Shown here: positions 7,842 to 15,646 of the stretch, one piece after another | Position numbering within the stretch: position 1 is the stretch's first letter | Layout of the letters: the number at the start of each line of letters is the position of its first letter | Assembly: GCF_031454135.1 (NCBI RefSeq) | Contig: NZ_JAVDQF010000001.1 | Coordinates: 1,612,001 to 1,676,000 of the forward strand | Length of the DNA stretch: 64,000 nt | Reading direction: 5' to 3' | From: Arthrobacter russicus | GTDB taxonomy: Bacteria > Actinomycetota > Actinomycetes > Actinomycetales > Micrococcaceae | Notes under the pieces: model-generated | What the model was told of the DNA's origin: nothing | The model's database searches: none | The model's input: only the letters and a program-made list of their open reading frames with translations | Made by a program: the position numbers and the translations under genes

Positions 7842-9656
7842 TTACGCCGATTCCACTCCGGACGCAGTCCAGGCATCCCAGAGCCCGCGGTAGCGTCCCG
7901 GCTCCGCGAGCAATTCCTCATGGGTCCCGTCCTGCACGATCCGGCCCTCCGCCATCACGATGATCCGGTCCGCAGCCGCCGCTTGGGAGAGCCGGTGCGC
8001 GATCACGACGGCGGTTTTGCCGGCGATCAACCGGGCGGCGGCCTGTTCCAAACTCCTCGAGTTGGCGGTGTCTTCCGCAGTGGCCTCGTCCAGCACCACG
8101 ATTCCGGGATCGATCAAAGCGATCCGGGCGAGTGCCAGCTGTTGTTCCTGCACCGCGCTGAGCTGCTGCCCACCGGCTCCGACCAGCGTCGCCAAGCCGG
8201 CCGGCAGCTCGGCGACCCAAGGCCCGGCACCGACCTCGCAGAGTGCCGCATGCAGTTCCTCATCGCTGGCCCGGGGTTTGACCAGGCGCAGGTCCTCGGC
8301 GAGCGTGCCGGAAAAGACATGGGTCTTCTGGCTGACCGATGCCACCGAACTGCGCAACTCATCGGGAGCCAGATCGCTCAGCGGCACGCCGCCGATCAGG
8401 ATCTGCCCGGACTCGGCTTCCCGGTCGCCGTTGATCGCCGAGCCCAGGGTGCTCTTCCCGGCACCGCTGGAACCGACCACGGCAACATGCTCACCGATGC
8501 CGATCTCAGTGGACACTGCATGCAGCACCGGGTGCCCGGGCCGATAGCTCACCACCAGGTCGCGCACCGAAATCGCCTTCGCCGCGACGGGGCCAACCAA
8601 TGCGGCACCGGGCACTGGCCGCTGCGGAGCCTCGGCGATCGGCACCGACAGCACTCCGACCAGCCGGGTCAGCGCCGAGCCGGCCTGCTGCACGACGTCG
8701 AACAGTCCCAGGGCCAGGTTGATCGGGTTGAACAGCTGGGCGAAGAACAGCGCCGCTGCCGAACAGGCGCCCAAGCTCACCTCCCCGGCCGAATACAACC
8801 AGAAACCGGTGGCTAGGATGCAGCCGAGGCCGACGAATTCCGCGGCGTTCAACCGGCCGAAGAACACCGTGAGCACGCGGACCACTGATCGCTCCAAATC
8901 CACGGTGCGCCGCGAGCTGGCTCCGATCCGGCCCAGGAAGACCTCGGCCACGCCGAAAGCGTCGATCGTGCTGCGGCCGTATTGGCTTTGCAGGATCTCT
9001 TGCGCCCGGGCGCCTTCGGCGACGCGCTGTTCGGCATAGATCGGCGCGGATTTCTTCAGATATCGCCACAGCGTCCAAAGCTGCAACGGGACCGCGACCA
9101 GGCCGGCGAGCGCGAAGCGGTAGTCCAAAGCGGCCAGGCCGAACAGGGTCAGCACGATGGTGAAGGTCGCCGAGACGAACTGGGTGACGCCGCTCTTGGC
9201 CGCGCTGGATACGCGTTCGACGTCGGCGCTCACCCGGGAGACCACGTCACCGAGGCCGGCCCGCTCGATCCGGACCAGCCGGATCCGCATCAAATGCCCG
9301 ATAACCTTTTGCCGCAGCCGGGCCAGAGCCCCTTCGCTGAAGCGTGCCACGAACGTGCCGCCCAACCAGGTGCAGACGCCGCCCAGGGCGGCAGCGCCGA
9401 GCAGCGCGCCCAGTGCCCAGAACATCGCTTCCTGCGGGCGGTTTCCGGTGACCACATCCACCATGGCCCCCACGCCGAGCGGCACGGCAAGCGTGGCGAG
9501 CGAAGCCAACAACAGGCTCAGCACTGCGAGCACACCGCTGCCGGCCCAGGGTTTGGCCAGGCGGAGCAGCTCGGCTGCCGCGGCCCGGCCGCTGGCCCGG
9601 GGCAGCAACGATTGTTCGCGGTCCGGAACCGGCGGTGCAGTTTTCGGGTCGGTCAC
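7842..9656 (-). CDS. ABC exporter half with intact ATP site residues but degenerate signature
   Basis: 604 residues: six-helix exporter membrane domain (about 30-330) followed by a nucleotide-binding domain. Walker A is intact (GSSGAGKST, about 395), as are the Q-loop (SVSQKTHVFSG), Walker B with catalytic Glu (IVVLDEAT) and the switch His (VVIAHRLS). The signature motif reads LSAVQ instead of LSGGQ. The GTG at 9656 overlaps the stop of the upstream gene (GTGA), and the frame farther upstream lies inside that gene. The neighbour at 9653 has the opposite set of defects, so the two presumably form one heterodimeric exporter. The substrate is unknown; drugs, lipids or peptides are all possible. 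Confidence 0.9.
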   Translation of the reverse strand: MTDPKTAPPVPDREQSLLPRASGRAAAAELLRLAKPWAGSGVLAVLSLLLASLATLAVPLGVGAMVDVVTGNRPQEAMFWALGALLGAAALGGVCTWLGGTFVARFSEGALARLRQKVIGHLMRIRLVRIERAGLGDVVSRVSADVERVSSAAKSGVTQFVSATFTIVLTLFGLAALDYRFALAGLVAVPLQLWTLWRYLKKSAPIYAEQRVAEGARAQEILQSQYGRSTIDAFGVAEVFLGRIGASSRRTVDLERSVVRVLTVFFGRLNAAEFVGLGCILATGFWLYSAGEVSLGACSAAALFFAQLFNPINLALGLFDVVQQAGSALTRLVGVLSVPIAEAPQRPVPGAALVGPVAAKAISVRDLVVSYRPGHPVLHAVSTEIGIGEHVAVVGSSGAGKSTLGSAINGDREAESGQILIGGVPLSDLAPDELRSSVASVSQKTHVFSGTLAEDLRLVKPRASDEELHAALCEVGAGPWVAELPAGLATLVGAGGQQLSAVQEQQLALARIALIDPGIVVLDEATAEDTANSRSLEQAAARLIAGKTAVVIAHRLSQAAAADRIIVMAEGRIVQDGTHEELLAEPGRYRGLWDAWTASGVESA

Positions 9657-11203
9657 AGCTGCACCACCCGATCGCAGATGTTGACCAAGGCCGGGCTTTC
9701 GGTGATCAGGACCGTAGTCTTCCCGGCGCGCATCGCACGGAGCCGGCGGGCGATGTCCCCTTCGGTCACCGAGTCCACCGCCGACGTCGGATCCTGCAGC
9801 ACCAATACCCGGGGATCGGCGGCGAGCGCACGGGCCAAGCCGACCCGTTGCCGCTGGCCTCCGGAGAGCCATTCGCCGTCGTCGCCGATTCCGGATTCCA
9901 GGCCTTCCGGGAGCGCCTCGAGCAGATCGCCCAGGCAGGCGGTTTCGACGGCCTCGGCCAGCTGCCGGCTTCCGGCCGCAGCCAGCGCGACGTTCTCGGC
10001 CAAGCTGCCGTTGAAAAGCACCGTATGGTGTTGATCCACAAGGGTCCCCGGGCCACTGCGCGCGCCGAAATCAGCGACGAAGGCTGCCGCCCTGCGCGGA
10101 TCCGGGCAGAGCACGGCGGTCAGCAACCCCGGCTCCGGCCGGGGGAACCCCGACTCCGGCGCAGTGCCGGCAGGATCCGGCGCAGCGTCGGCGATTCCGC
10201 CGTCCAGCAAGGCATCCGAGATGCGCAGCGCCGAGGCCCTGGCCTGCGCGGTCATGCTGCTGGTGCGGGCCAAAGTCTGCAGCGGCCCCAGCAGCAACTG
10301 GGCCAAGCCGAGCGCGGTGATCAAGGCCCCGATGCTCATCGCGCCGGACAACGCGAGCTGCCCGCCGATCAAGGCGATCACCAGCAGATAAAGCCCGTTG
10401 ATGAAGACCGTCAAGCCGCTGAGCGCAGCCAGGCTCCCCGCCGCCCGGGTCGAATGCAGCCTGGCGGTTTGGCTTTGTTCCCGGTACCGGGAACCCGCGG
10501 CTTCGGTGGCACCGAGGGCTTTGAGCGTCCGCAGCCCTTTCAAGTAGTCCGTCGCCATCGACGCGGTCCGCGCCGCGGCTTCCTGCTCCGAGCTGCTGTG
10601 CCGCTCGAACGCCTTGGCCAGAAGCCCGACCAGCAGAAGCAACAACGGCGCACCGAGCAGGATGACCAGCGCCAAAAGCCAGGAAACGGTCAAAAGCTGC
10701 CAGCTCGCAAAGCCGATGACCGCCACCGCGGCGACCCCGAAGGAGACCACACCGGCGAAATCACCGACCCGTTGGGCATCCGAACTCGCGATGCTGAGCA
10801 TTTGCCCCGACGTGCGTCCGGATCCTCTGCCTTGCAGTTCCCGATTCAATAGCCGCATCCGCAGGTCGTGCGCAATCCCTTGTTCATTGACGATGCTGAC
10901 CCTCGCCCCGCCACGGAAGCAGAAGGACAGGCCCACGAAGACCAGTGCCAGGACGCCGAGCCAGAGCACCAGGTCGCCGACACTGCTGCGCCGGACCGCC
11001 AGATCGATCACCAAGCCGATCGAGATCGGGACCATGGCCTCGCCGATCTGGTGGCCGGTGAAGAGCAAGGCCGCCACGAGCACGCCTTTGCCACGCGGCC
11101 GCAAGAAGCTGCGCAAGACTTTCGCCGAGCTCGGACGTTCGGTCGGTACGGCGATCGCCCCATCGTGGGGCACAGGTCTAGCCTCGGAAGTTTTAGGGGG
11201 CAC
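9653..11203 (-). CDS. ABC exporter half with catalytically degenerate ATPase domain
   Basis: 516 residues, shorter than the usual 570-600. The membrane domain (about 30-330) is normal. In the ATPase domain the Walker A region reads TAVLCPDPRRAAAF, with no GxxGxGKST. Walker B is VLVLQDPTSAVD, with Gln for the Mg-binding Asp and Asp for the catalytic Glu. The switch His is replaced by Glu (LITESPAL). The signature LSGGQRQR is perfect. It can therefore only supply a signature to the partner's ATP site and cannot itself bind or hydrolyse ATP normally. Translation is coupled to the partner gene at 9656. No frameshift or stop is seen, so it appears selected, not decaying. Confidence 0.9.
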   Translation of the reverse strand: MPPKTSEARPVPHDGAIAVPTERPSSAKVLRSFLRPRGKGVLVAALLFTGHQIGEAMVPISIGLVIDLAVRRSSVGDLVLWLGVLALVFVGLSFCFRGGARVSIVNEQGIAHDLRMRLLNRELQGRGSGRTSGQMLSIASSDAQRVGDFAGVVSFGVAAVAVIGFASWQLLTVSWLLALVILLGAPLLLLLVGLLAKAFERHSSSEQEAAARTASMATDYLKGLRTLKALGATEAAGSRYREQSQTARLHSTRAAGSLAALSGLTVFINGLYLLVIALIGGQLALSGAMSIGALITALGLAQLLLGPLQTLARTSSMTAQARASALRISDALLDGGIADAAPDPAGTAPESGFPRPEPGLLTAVLCPDPRRAAAFVADFGARSGPGTLVDQHHTVLFNGSLAENVALAAAGSRQLAEAVETACLGDLLEALPEGLESGIGDDGEWLSGGQRQRVGLARALAADPRVLVLQDPTSAVDSVTEGDIARRLRAMRAGKTTVLITESPALVNICDRVVQL

Positions 11204-11408
11204 AGCTCAACTCTAAAAGAATTCGAGAATGGCCGAAAGCCGCGAGTGCGACAATCTATGCCGATAATAGGACAAGCGGCATACCGGTCGGCAGGTATAT
11301 TTTTTCTTCGGAACCGATTTTTCCGCCACCCAATGGCAGTCTGCATGTCGTGCCCCGCAGATACCGTCCCGCTACGAACTGCGACTGATTGTCTGAACGG
11401 AGTGACAT

Positions 11409-12812
11409 ATGGCAGTTTCAACGTCGAACAACGCCAATGGGCCGGCAGTTTCCGGGAGCAGCATCGAAGACCAGCTCGAACAGATGCCGGTGGGGCGGAC
11501 CCATTGGAAGATCATCATCACCTTGGGGCTGGGGCTGTTCTTCGACCTTTACGGGATTTTCCTCTCCGGATCGATCGGCGTGGCGCTCACTAGCAATTTC
11601 GAGCTCAGCGAAGGACCGGCATTGAGCATCCTCGCCGCGGTGACGTTTTTCGGCATGTTCCTCGGTTCGGTGTTTTTGGGCGGCCTCGCGGACAAGATCG
11701 GCCGACGGCGCGCTTTCCTGTTGAACCTCGTCTGGTTCTCGCTGTGGTCGGTCGTCGCGGCCTTTTCGCCGACCTTCTGGTTCCTGATCATCATCCGGGG
11801 CCTGGCCGGCGTCGGGCTCGGCGCGCTCTATCCGGTAGCCGATTCCTACTTGCAGGAGATTCTGCCCAAGGAGCACCGCGGCTGGCTGGCCAGCTGGACC
11901 TATACGATTTCCTTCCTCGCGGTCCCCTTGGTGGGGTTCTTGGCGATCCTGCTGAACGGTGCGGAATTCCTGGGCGGCACCGGTTGGCGCTGGCTGCTGG
12001 CACTGGGCGGGATCGGCGGATTGCTGGTCTTGTTGCTGCGGCACAACCTGGTCGAATCGCCGCGTTGGCTCGCCGCCCAGGGCCGGGCCGAAGAGGCCAA
12101 AGCCGCGTTGCAGGTTTTCGCGGACGGCTCCGAGGTCAAACTGCTGCCGGTTCTGGCACTGGAATCGGCACCCTGCCAAGCCCAACGGCGTCGATTCTCG
12201 CGCGCACGGTGGAAGTCCCTGAGCCGCCCGCTGTATCGCAAACGCATGGTGATGCTGGTGGTTTTCCACCTCTTCCAGACCTTCGGCTATTTCGGTTTCG
12301 GGACGCTGGCCATGTTGGTGCTGCTGAGCCGGGGGCAAACCGTCACCAACTCGTTGCTCTTCATTTCGCTCTCTTTCCTCGGCTACCCGACCGGGTCCCT
12401 GATTTCGACGCCGCTCATCCAGCTGATCGAACGCAAGACCCTGCTGATCGGTTCGGTGATCATGATGGCAGCCTTCGGCATGGCGTTCGCGATCAGCACC
12501 GATGCCACTTTGATCATTGCTTTCGGATTCCTGCTGGCGCTGACCAACAACGTCTTCTCGAACGTTTACCACATCTATCAAGCCGAGATTTTCCCCACTG
12601 AGTCGCGGGCTACTGCGATCGGCTGGAGCTATTCGGTGTCCAGGTTGAGCAGCGCCGCACTGCCTTTCATCCTGCTCCCGGTACTGCACGCCTGGGGTCC
12701 GGTCGCGGCATTCTCGCTGGTGGCCGTGGCGCTGCTGATCGCCTGCGCCGCGATCGGCTTCCTGGGCCCGCGAACCAGTGGCCGGCCGTTGGCCGAGATC
12801 AGCCCGCTGTAG
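11409..12812 (+). CDS. MFS transporter, metabolite:proton symporter type
   Basis: 467 residues with twelve predicted helices. The MFS loop 2-3 motif is present (GGLADKIGRRRAF, about 97-110), as is the helix 4-5 region (RGLAGVGLGALYPVADSYLQ ... EHRG). The N-terminal SIEDQLEQMPVGRTHWKI followed by a Leu/Phe-rich helix is typical of the metabolite:H+ symporter/sugar porter branch that imports aromatic acids or sugars. The closing repeat motif IFPTESRATAIG is present. It stands alone between the divergent ABC exporter and small membrane genes. Substrate not predictable. Confidence 0.85.
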   Translation: MAVSTSNNANGPAVSGSSIEDQLEQMPVGRTHWKIIITLGLGLFFDLYGIFLSGSIGVALTSNFELSEGPALSILAAVTFFGMFLGSVFLGGLADKIGRRRAFLLNLVWFSLWSVVAAFSPTFWFLIIIRGLAGVGLGALYPVADSYLQEILPKEHRGWLASWTYTISFLAVPLVGFLAILLNGAEFLGGTGWRWLLALGGIGGLLVLLLRHNLVESPRWLAAQGRAEEAKAALQVFADGSEVKLLPVLALESAPCQAQRRRFSRARWKSLSRPLYRKRMVMLVVFHLFQTFGYFGFGTLAMLVLLSRGQTVTNSLLFISLSFLGYPTGSLISTPLIQLIERKTLLIGSVIMMAAFGMAFAISTDATLIIAFGFLLALTNNVFSNVYHIYQAEIFPTESRATAIGWSYSVSRLSSAALPFILLPVLHAWGPVAAFSLVAVALLIACAAIGFLGPRTSGRPLAEISPL

Positions 12813-12876
12813 CGATCCTTGCCTTTCGGCTTCGGTTCGCACGCCACCCCATCGCCGTCGACGGGCGCACACGGTA

Positions 12877-12882
12877 TAGGCT
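12877..12882 (+). promoter_or_regulatory. -10 box for leaderless small gene at 12889
   Basis: TAGGCT (TANNNT) lies 6 nt before the ATG at 12889, and there is no ribosome-binding site, so the transcript probably begins at the start codon. Confidence 0.5.
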
Positions 12883-12888
12883 GAACGT

Positions 12889-13044
12889 ATGCTTGGAATA
12901 ATTCTCATCGCCCTGATCGTCTGGATCGTACTCGTGGTGCTGGGCTTCCTGATCAAAGGGCTGTTCTGGCTCGCCGTCGTCGGGGTCATCCTGTTTCTCG
13001 CCACCGCGGTCTTCGGCTGGTTGAAACGCAGCACGAACAACTGA
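12889..13044 (+). CDS. 51-residue hydrophobic membrane protein
   Basis: Small gene of 51 codons: MLGIILIALIVWIVLVVLGF followed by a second hydrophobic helix and the basic end WLKRSTNN. The two helices are separated by a single LIKG turn, so it would form a hairpin in the membrane. A TANNNT box 6 nt upstream of the ATG and the lack of a Shine-Dalgarno site suggest leaderless expression. A long hairpin at 13061 lies directly after the stop. Small hydrophobic proteins like this are common in Micrococcaceae; function unknown. Confidence 0.65.
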   Translation: MLGIILIALIVWIVLVVLGFLIKGLFWLAVVGVILFLATAVFGWLKRSTNN

Positions 13045-13060
13045 AGCCCCATTCCCGCAC

Positions 13061-13118
13061 GCCGGCGATTTTGGCCCACGCCGCGGAAAATTCAGCGGCG
13101 TGGGCCAAAATCGGCGGC
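13061..13118 (+). terminator. Long hairpin between two small membrane-protein genes
   Basis: Arms of 24 bp (left arm starting GCCGGCGATTTTGGCCCACG, right arm its complement with one mismatch) around a 10-nt loop. No T-tract follows. It sits after the 51-residue gene and just before the promoter of the next gene. Confidence 0.65.
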
Positions 13119-13121
13119 GCC

Positions 13122-13127
13122 TAGAAT
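13122..13127 (+). promoter_or_regulatory. -10 box for leaderless gene at 13135
   Basis: TAGAAT lies 7 nt upstream of the ATG at 13135 and overlaps the alternative ATG at 13126, which argues for the downstream start and a leaderless message. Confidence 0.55.
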
Positions 13128-13134
13128 GGTAGGC

Positions 13135-13461
13135 ATGCGCCAAACCTCAGCAATCGTCACTTCTGTCGGAATCGTCGCTCTCGTGCTGGGCGGTGTCATC
13201 GCGGTTTCCGGGCTGGTGGCGAACCTGCAGGATCTGTTCGCACTCACCAGCTTCGGCCCCACCCCGAGCGGCTCGGGAACCGTCGCCGTGGTCGCCGGAG
13301 TGATCCTTTTGGTATTGGGATTGCTCACCCTCGTGGTGGGCGTCTACACGCATATGTCCAATGTCGAGTTCCTGGTCAAACAGGCCACCGGCGCCGCGCC
13401 CGCAACCGAACCGGAGCGCACTTTCGAGGTTCCGGAGCAAGAACCGGGCGATACCAAGTAG
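13135..13461 (+). CDS. Two-TM membrane protein, unknown function
   Basis: 108 residues with two clear membrane helices (about 8-30 and 45-70) joined by an external loop containing SFGPTPSGSG, and a soluble acidic tail with PATEPERTFEVPEQEP. ATG 13135 is preferred over 13126 because the latter falls in the -10 box. The stop codon abuts a 21-bp copy of the tRNA-Thr 3' end, so this gene marks the chromosomal side of the inserted segment. No family recognised. Confidence 0.65.
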   Translation: MRQTSAIVTSVGIVALVLGGVIAVSGLVANLQDLFALTSFGPTPSGSGTVAVVAGVILLVLGLLTLVVGVYTHMSNVEFLVKQATGAAPATEPERTFEVPEQEPGDTK

Positions 13462-13482
13462 TGGAGCCCCCTGCCGGATTCG
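13462..13482. repeat. Left attachment-site copy (tRNA-Thr 3' end duplicate)
   Basis: 21 bp (TGGAGCCCCCTGCCGGATTC plus G) identical and in direct orientation to 15535-15555, which is the 3' end of the tRNA-Thr gene including CCA. This is the classic footprint of site-specific integration into a tRNA gene. Confidence 0.75.
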
Positions 13483-13796
13483 CCCGAATCGGCGTGCCCG
13501 CCTCCAATGGCACCCCGGCGCTCGGCCAGGGCGGCAACATCCAAACCGCCACTTTCCCGGCGGATCAGGACACTCCGGGCGGGGCGGCGTGGCTTTCCCG
13601 GCTACCACCAAGACTCCGCACCCGCGACTGGACTCAATTCTTCTGGGCCTGAAGCGCCGAGAATGGGTCAAACGGCCCACTCGACGCCGGAGCCAAAGGC
13701 TTCTATGTCCCGGCTGTGTCCCTGAAATTACAATTCGTATGCAGTTGGTACACCGATGACCCCTGGCCCACCGAACTGGCCGGCAGGCTGGTAAAG
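13483..13796. other. Non-coding or eroded DNA at left end of insert
   Basis: No convincing gene. The first 170 bp are GC-rich and could encode a short unrecognised peptide in frame with the repeat. The last 100 bp change to AT-richer sequence with codons unlike the surrounding genes. No integrase remnant was recognised. Confidence 0.4.
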
Positions 13797-13845
13797 GAGA
13801 GCGCCTCGTTCAGGATCATTGTCGATTCTGAACGGGGCGCTCTCC
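13797..13845 (-). terminator. Terminator downstream of the bacteriocin-like gene
   Basis: 18-bp arms (GGAGAGCGCCTCGTTCAG and its complement with one mismatch) around a 13-nt loop, located 11 nt after the stop of the minus-strand pseudogene. Confidence 0.75.
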
Positions 13846-13855
13846 GCTTTAGCGA

Positions 13856-14671
13856 TTAGCTCCAAGCTTGCTGAACACAGACTCCGATCGAACCACCCCA
13901 GAATCCGGATGCACCGGAGAGGCAAATTAGACATCCAGCACCTGCGGTAACTGCACAAGCTGCTCCGCAAATGATGCCGAGGCCGGCGAGGATCGCCCAA
14001 TTGATACCCAAACTGTTCAGGCAGCTGTTCAGCTTGCCCCAGTCCATGCCCACAGTTTGAATGCTGGCGTTGGTGATTTGCGACTGACCTGTGGCGTTGT
14101 CTTTGGTGACCAGGTTATCTCTTGTGAGCTCTCCACCGTCCCAGACCGCCAGACGCATTTGCGCCTCCGAAAGCAAACCCGCTGCGGACTCACTGGTGAC
14201 GACCTTTCCATCTGCGTTGATCCGATACATCACTGAAGACAGCGCCGCAAGGTTGGAGCCATTCAACTGCACTCGACCGACAACAACATTCTCGCCCATA
14301 TCGAAGATCTTTGCCTGGGAAAAATCCTGCTTCAGACCACTGCGAGGAACGTATCCCGCCGCTTGCATGGTGCTTTTGGCCTGATCAAATGCAGCACCAG
14401 TCAGGGGCGTAGCCCGCGCGTTGAAGCTATCAATCGAAGTCTGCAGAGCGCTCAGAGAGGATCTTTCATCCGGAGCTGATATTTGGATCTGTGAAACCGT
14501 CCTGGTCCCGACGCCAGAGAATTCGCCGGTGGCTTACTGAACATTAGGACTTTGCCCAGCTTGCGGGGAACGCTGAATTGAATAACCAAAAGCAAAAGAA
14601 GCCAGCAGGCCGAGCACGACCGCAAAGATCATCGCGGTAGTTCTAAAATTTTTCGAACCTATGCTTGTCAT
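13856..14671 (-). pseudogene. Secreted Cys/Gly-rich bacteriocin-like precursor, interrupted by in-frame TAA
   Basis: Reading from the ATG at 14671: signal peptide or membrane anchor (basic MTSIGSKNFR, then MIFAVVLGLLASFAFGY), then TAA at codon 46 (14534-14536). After the stop the same frame continues uninterrupted to 13856, giving 272 codons in all. The C-terminal 60 residues are hydrophobic, Gly-rich and carry six Cys (LNSC, IICGAACAV, GAGCLICLSG, GVCVQQAW), resembling halocin C8-like bacteriocin domains. The first ATG after the stop is at 14368 and lacks a signal peptide. The start overlaps the stop of the 74-residue membrane gene (ATGA). The bacteriocin assignment is by pattern only. Inactivation by nonsense mutation is likelier than recoding. 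Confidence 0.65.
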
Positions 14672-14892
14672 GAATCGGCTCTCCTGGAAATGTTATATCG
14701 AACGATAGCTAAAGCTAGTGCAGTCAGGATGAGGACAAATCCTATGATCCAGAAGATCGCAGCATAGGGCTTCAGCGGCGCTAGAAACGAGAGTCCGGTG
14801 ACGGCTGCGGCGAGAAAAATGCTTATAATAACCGCCGCTCGAAGCCATTGATAATGATTCTCTTTAAATGCACTTGAGGATTCTTCTTGCAA
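14668..14892 (-). CDS. 74-residue two-TM protein coupled to bacteriocin-like gene (possible immunity protein)
   Basis: Starts at a TTG (14892) with AAGGAG at 14899-14904, 6 nt upstream. A charged N-terminus (QEESSSAFKENHYQWLRA) precedes two hydrophobic helices (about 19-38 and 43-64) and a basic end (YNISRRADS). A good promoter lies 28-56 bp upstream, and the stop overlaps the next start by 4 nt. Small membrane proteins in this position often give immunity to, or help export, the peptide encoded next, but nothing in the sequence proves this. Confidence 0.65.
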   Translation of the reverse strand: MQEESSSAFKENHYQWLRAAVIISIFLAAAVTGLSFLAPLKPYAAIFWIIGFVLILTALALAIVRYNISRRADS

Positions 14893-14898
14893 TGTCCA

Positions 14899-14948
14899 CT
14901 CCTTGGCAGCAGCAGGAAATTTAAAATTGACGAGGTCGAATACGTCAA
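14899..14948 (-). promoter_or_regulatory. Promoter and RBS for the 74-residue/bacteriocin-like pair
   Basis: TTGACG at 14943-14948, 17-bp spacer, TTTAAA at 14920-14925 on the minus strand, then AAGGAG at 14899-14904 before the TTG start. A sigma-70-type promoter in AT-rich DNA. Confidence 0.65.
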
Positions 14949-15159
14949 TGCTTCGATATTCAGAGTATCTGACTTATCTCAGAACGACTAGCGAAAAGTA
15001 AATCACGACAAAGACCCCCCGCGCTGCAACGCCCACCATTGCCTCGATCTGAAGCAATCAGGTGGCGGCAACCCTTGAACCGGCCGAAGCCTGTTGGGCA
15101 CTCCCCCGGGTGGAGCTTCACGGTTTGCGGCGCCCGTATAGAGCCTTCTCATCGGAGCG
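14949..15159. other. Gap between the two secreted-protein remnants
   Basis: 211 bp between the promoter of the 74-residue gene and the end of the second pseudogene. Possible short frames have no ribosome site or recognisable content; I see no gene here. Confidence 0.4.
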
Positions 15160-15483
15160 CTAAATTTTTGCACCCAGGCAGTAGTAGACCTTCGCGGTCC
15201 CACCCAACGCGCCGATCTCCGCGGCTAGCTCCGTCTTGTCCACGATCCGCACCCGCACCATGATCTGATCGATCGTCGCACCCACCTCAAGCTGCGTACA
15301 CGGATCCCTAGCCATCTGGACTAAGCCGTCATCTGAAAAGACGCCAATACGATCAGCCGAAAGCTTCGACCGCACATCCGCCAGCAAAAACTAATCAGCC
15401 GCAACCCCTGCCAGCGCTGAGCAATTCACGAGGATTACGGCAGAGATCAAGGAGGTTCCAAGGGTCTTAATTCGTGAGTTCAT
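15160..15483 (-). pseudogene. Small secreted protein or lipoprotein, interrupted by in-frame TAG
   Basis: ATG at 15483 with GGAGAG about 8 nt upstream. The N-terminus is a signal sequence: MNSRIKTLGTSLISAVILVN, then CSALAGVAAD, where the Cys may be a weak lipobox. TAG follows at codon 31 (15391-15393). After the stop the frame stays open for 77 codons to a TAG at 15160, encoding an acidic domain with two Cys (DPCTQLEVG, VYYCLGAKI). Total 108 codons. No family recognised. It shares the fate of the bacteriocin-like gene 0.5 kb downstream: one nonsense codon just beyond the signal peptide. Confidence 0.6.
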
Positions 15484-15534
15484 CAATGGTCTCTCCGAGC
15501 TAGCGGGTGAGAACTGAAACCAGGGATTTTTCAT

Positions 15535-15555
15535 TGGAGCCCCCTGCCGGATTCG
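15535..15555. repeat. Right attachment-site copy within tRNA-Thr
   Basis: Identical to 13462-13482 in the same orientation. It covers the CCA end, the acceptor-stem 3' strand and part of the T arm, so integration leaves the tRNA gene whole. Confidence 0.75.
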
Positions 15556-15611
15556 AACCGGCGACCCCCTGTTTACAAGACAGGTGCTCTGGCCAACTGA
15601 GCTAAGGAGGC
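15535..15611 (-). tRNA. tRNA-Thr(UGU)
   Basis: 77 nt with encoded CCA. The acceptor GCCTCCT pairs with AGGGGGC, the D arm is TAGCTCAGTTGGCCAGAGCA, and the anticodon stem is CCTGT/ACAGG with loop CTTGTAA, giving anticodon TGT. The T arm carries GTTCGAATC. The gene faces left, so its 3' end borders the inserted 2.1-kb segment. Confidence 0.95.
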
Positions 15612-15646
15612 GGGCAGCGGCGCCTAGCCAAACCGCCGGAACAAGC

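Noticed and set aside
7821-10852. Long plus-strand frames opposite the two ABC exporter genes
   Set aside because: They mirror GC-rich codons of clear ABC proteins; the translations are Arg/Gly/Gln-rich without domains.
13461-13859. Possible short plus-strand peptides inside the left end of the insert
   Set aside because: They read through the attachment repeat and through the terminator hairpin, have no ribosome site and resemble no family.
13728-14000. Minus-strand frame overlapping the end of the bacteriocin-like gene
   Set aside because: It runs through the terminator and is the wrong frame of the Cys-rich domain.
14534-14536. Stop-codon recoding (selenocysteine, pyrrolysine or readthrough) in the bacteriocin-like gene
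   Set aside because: The codon is TAA, which is not used for either amino acid, and I see no recoding hairpin just after it; a nonsense mutation is simpler.
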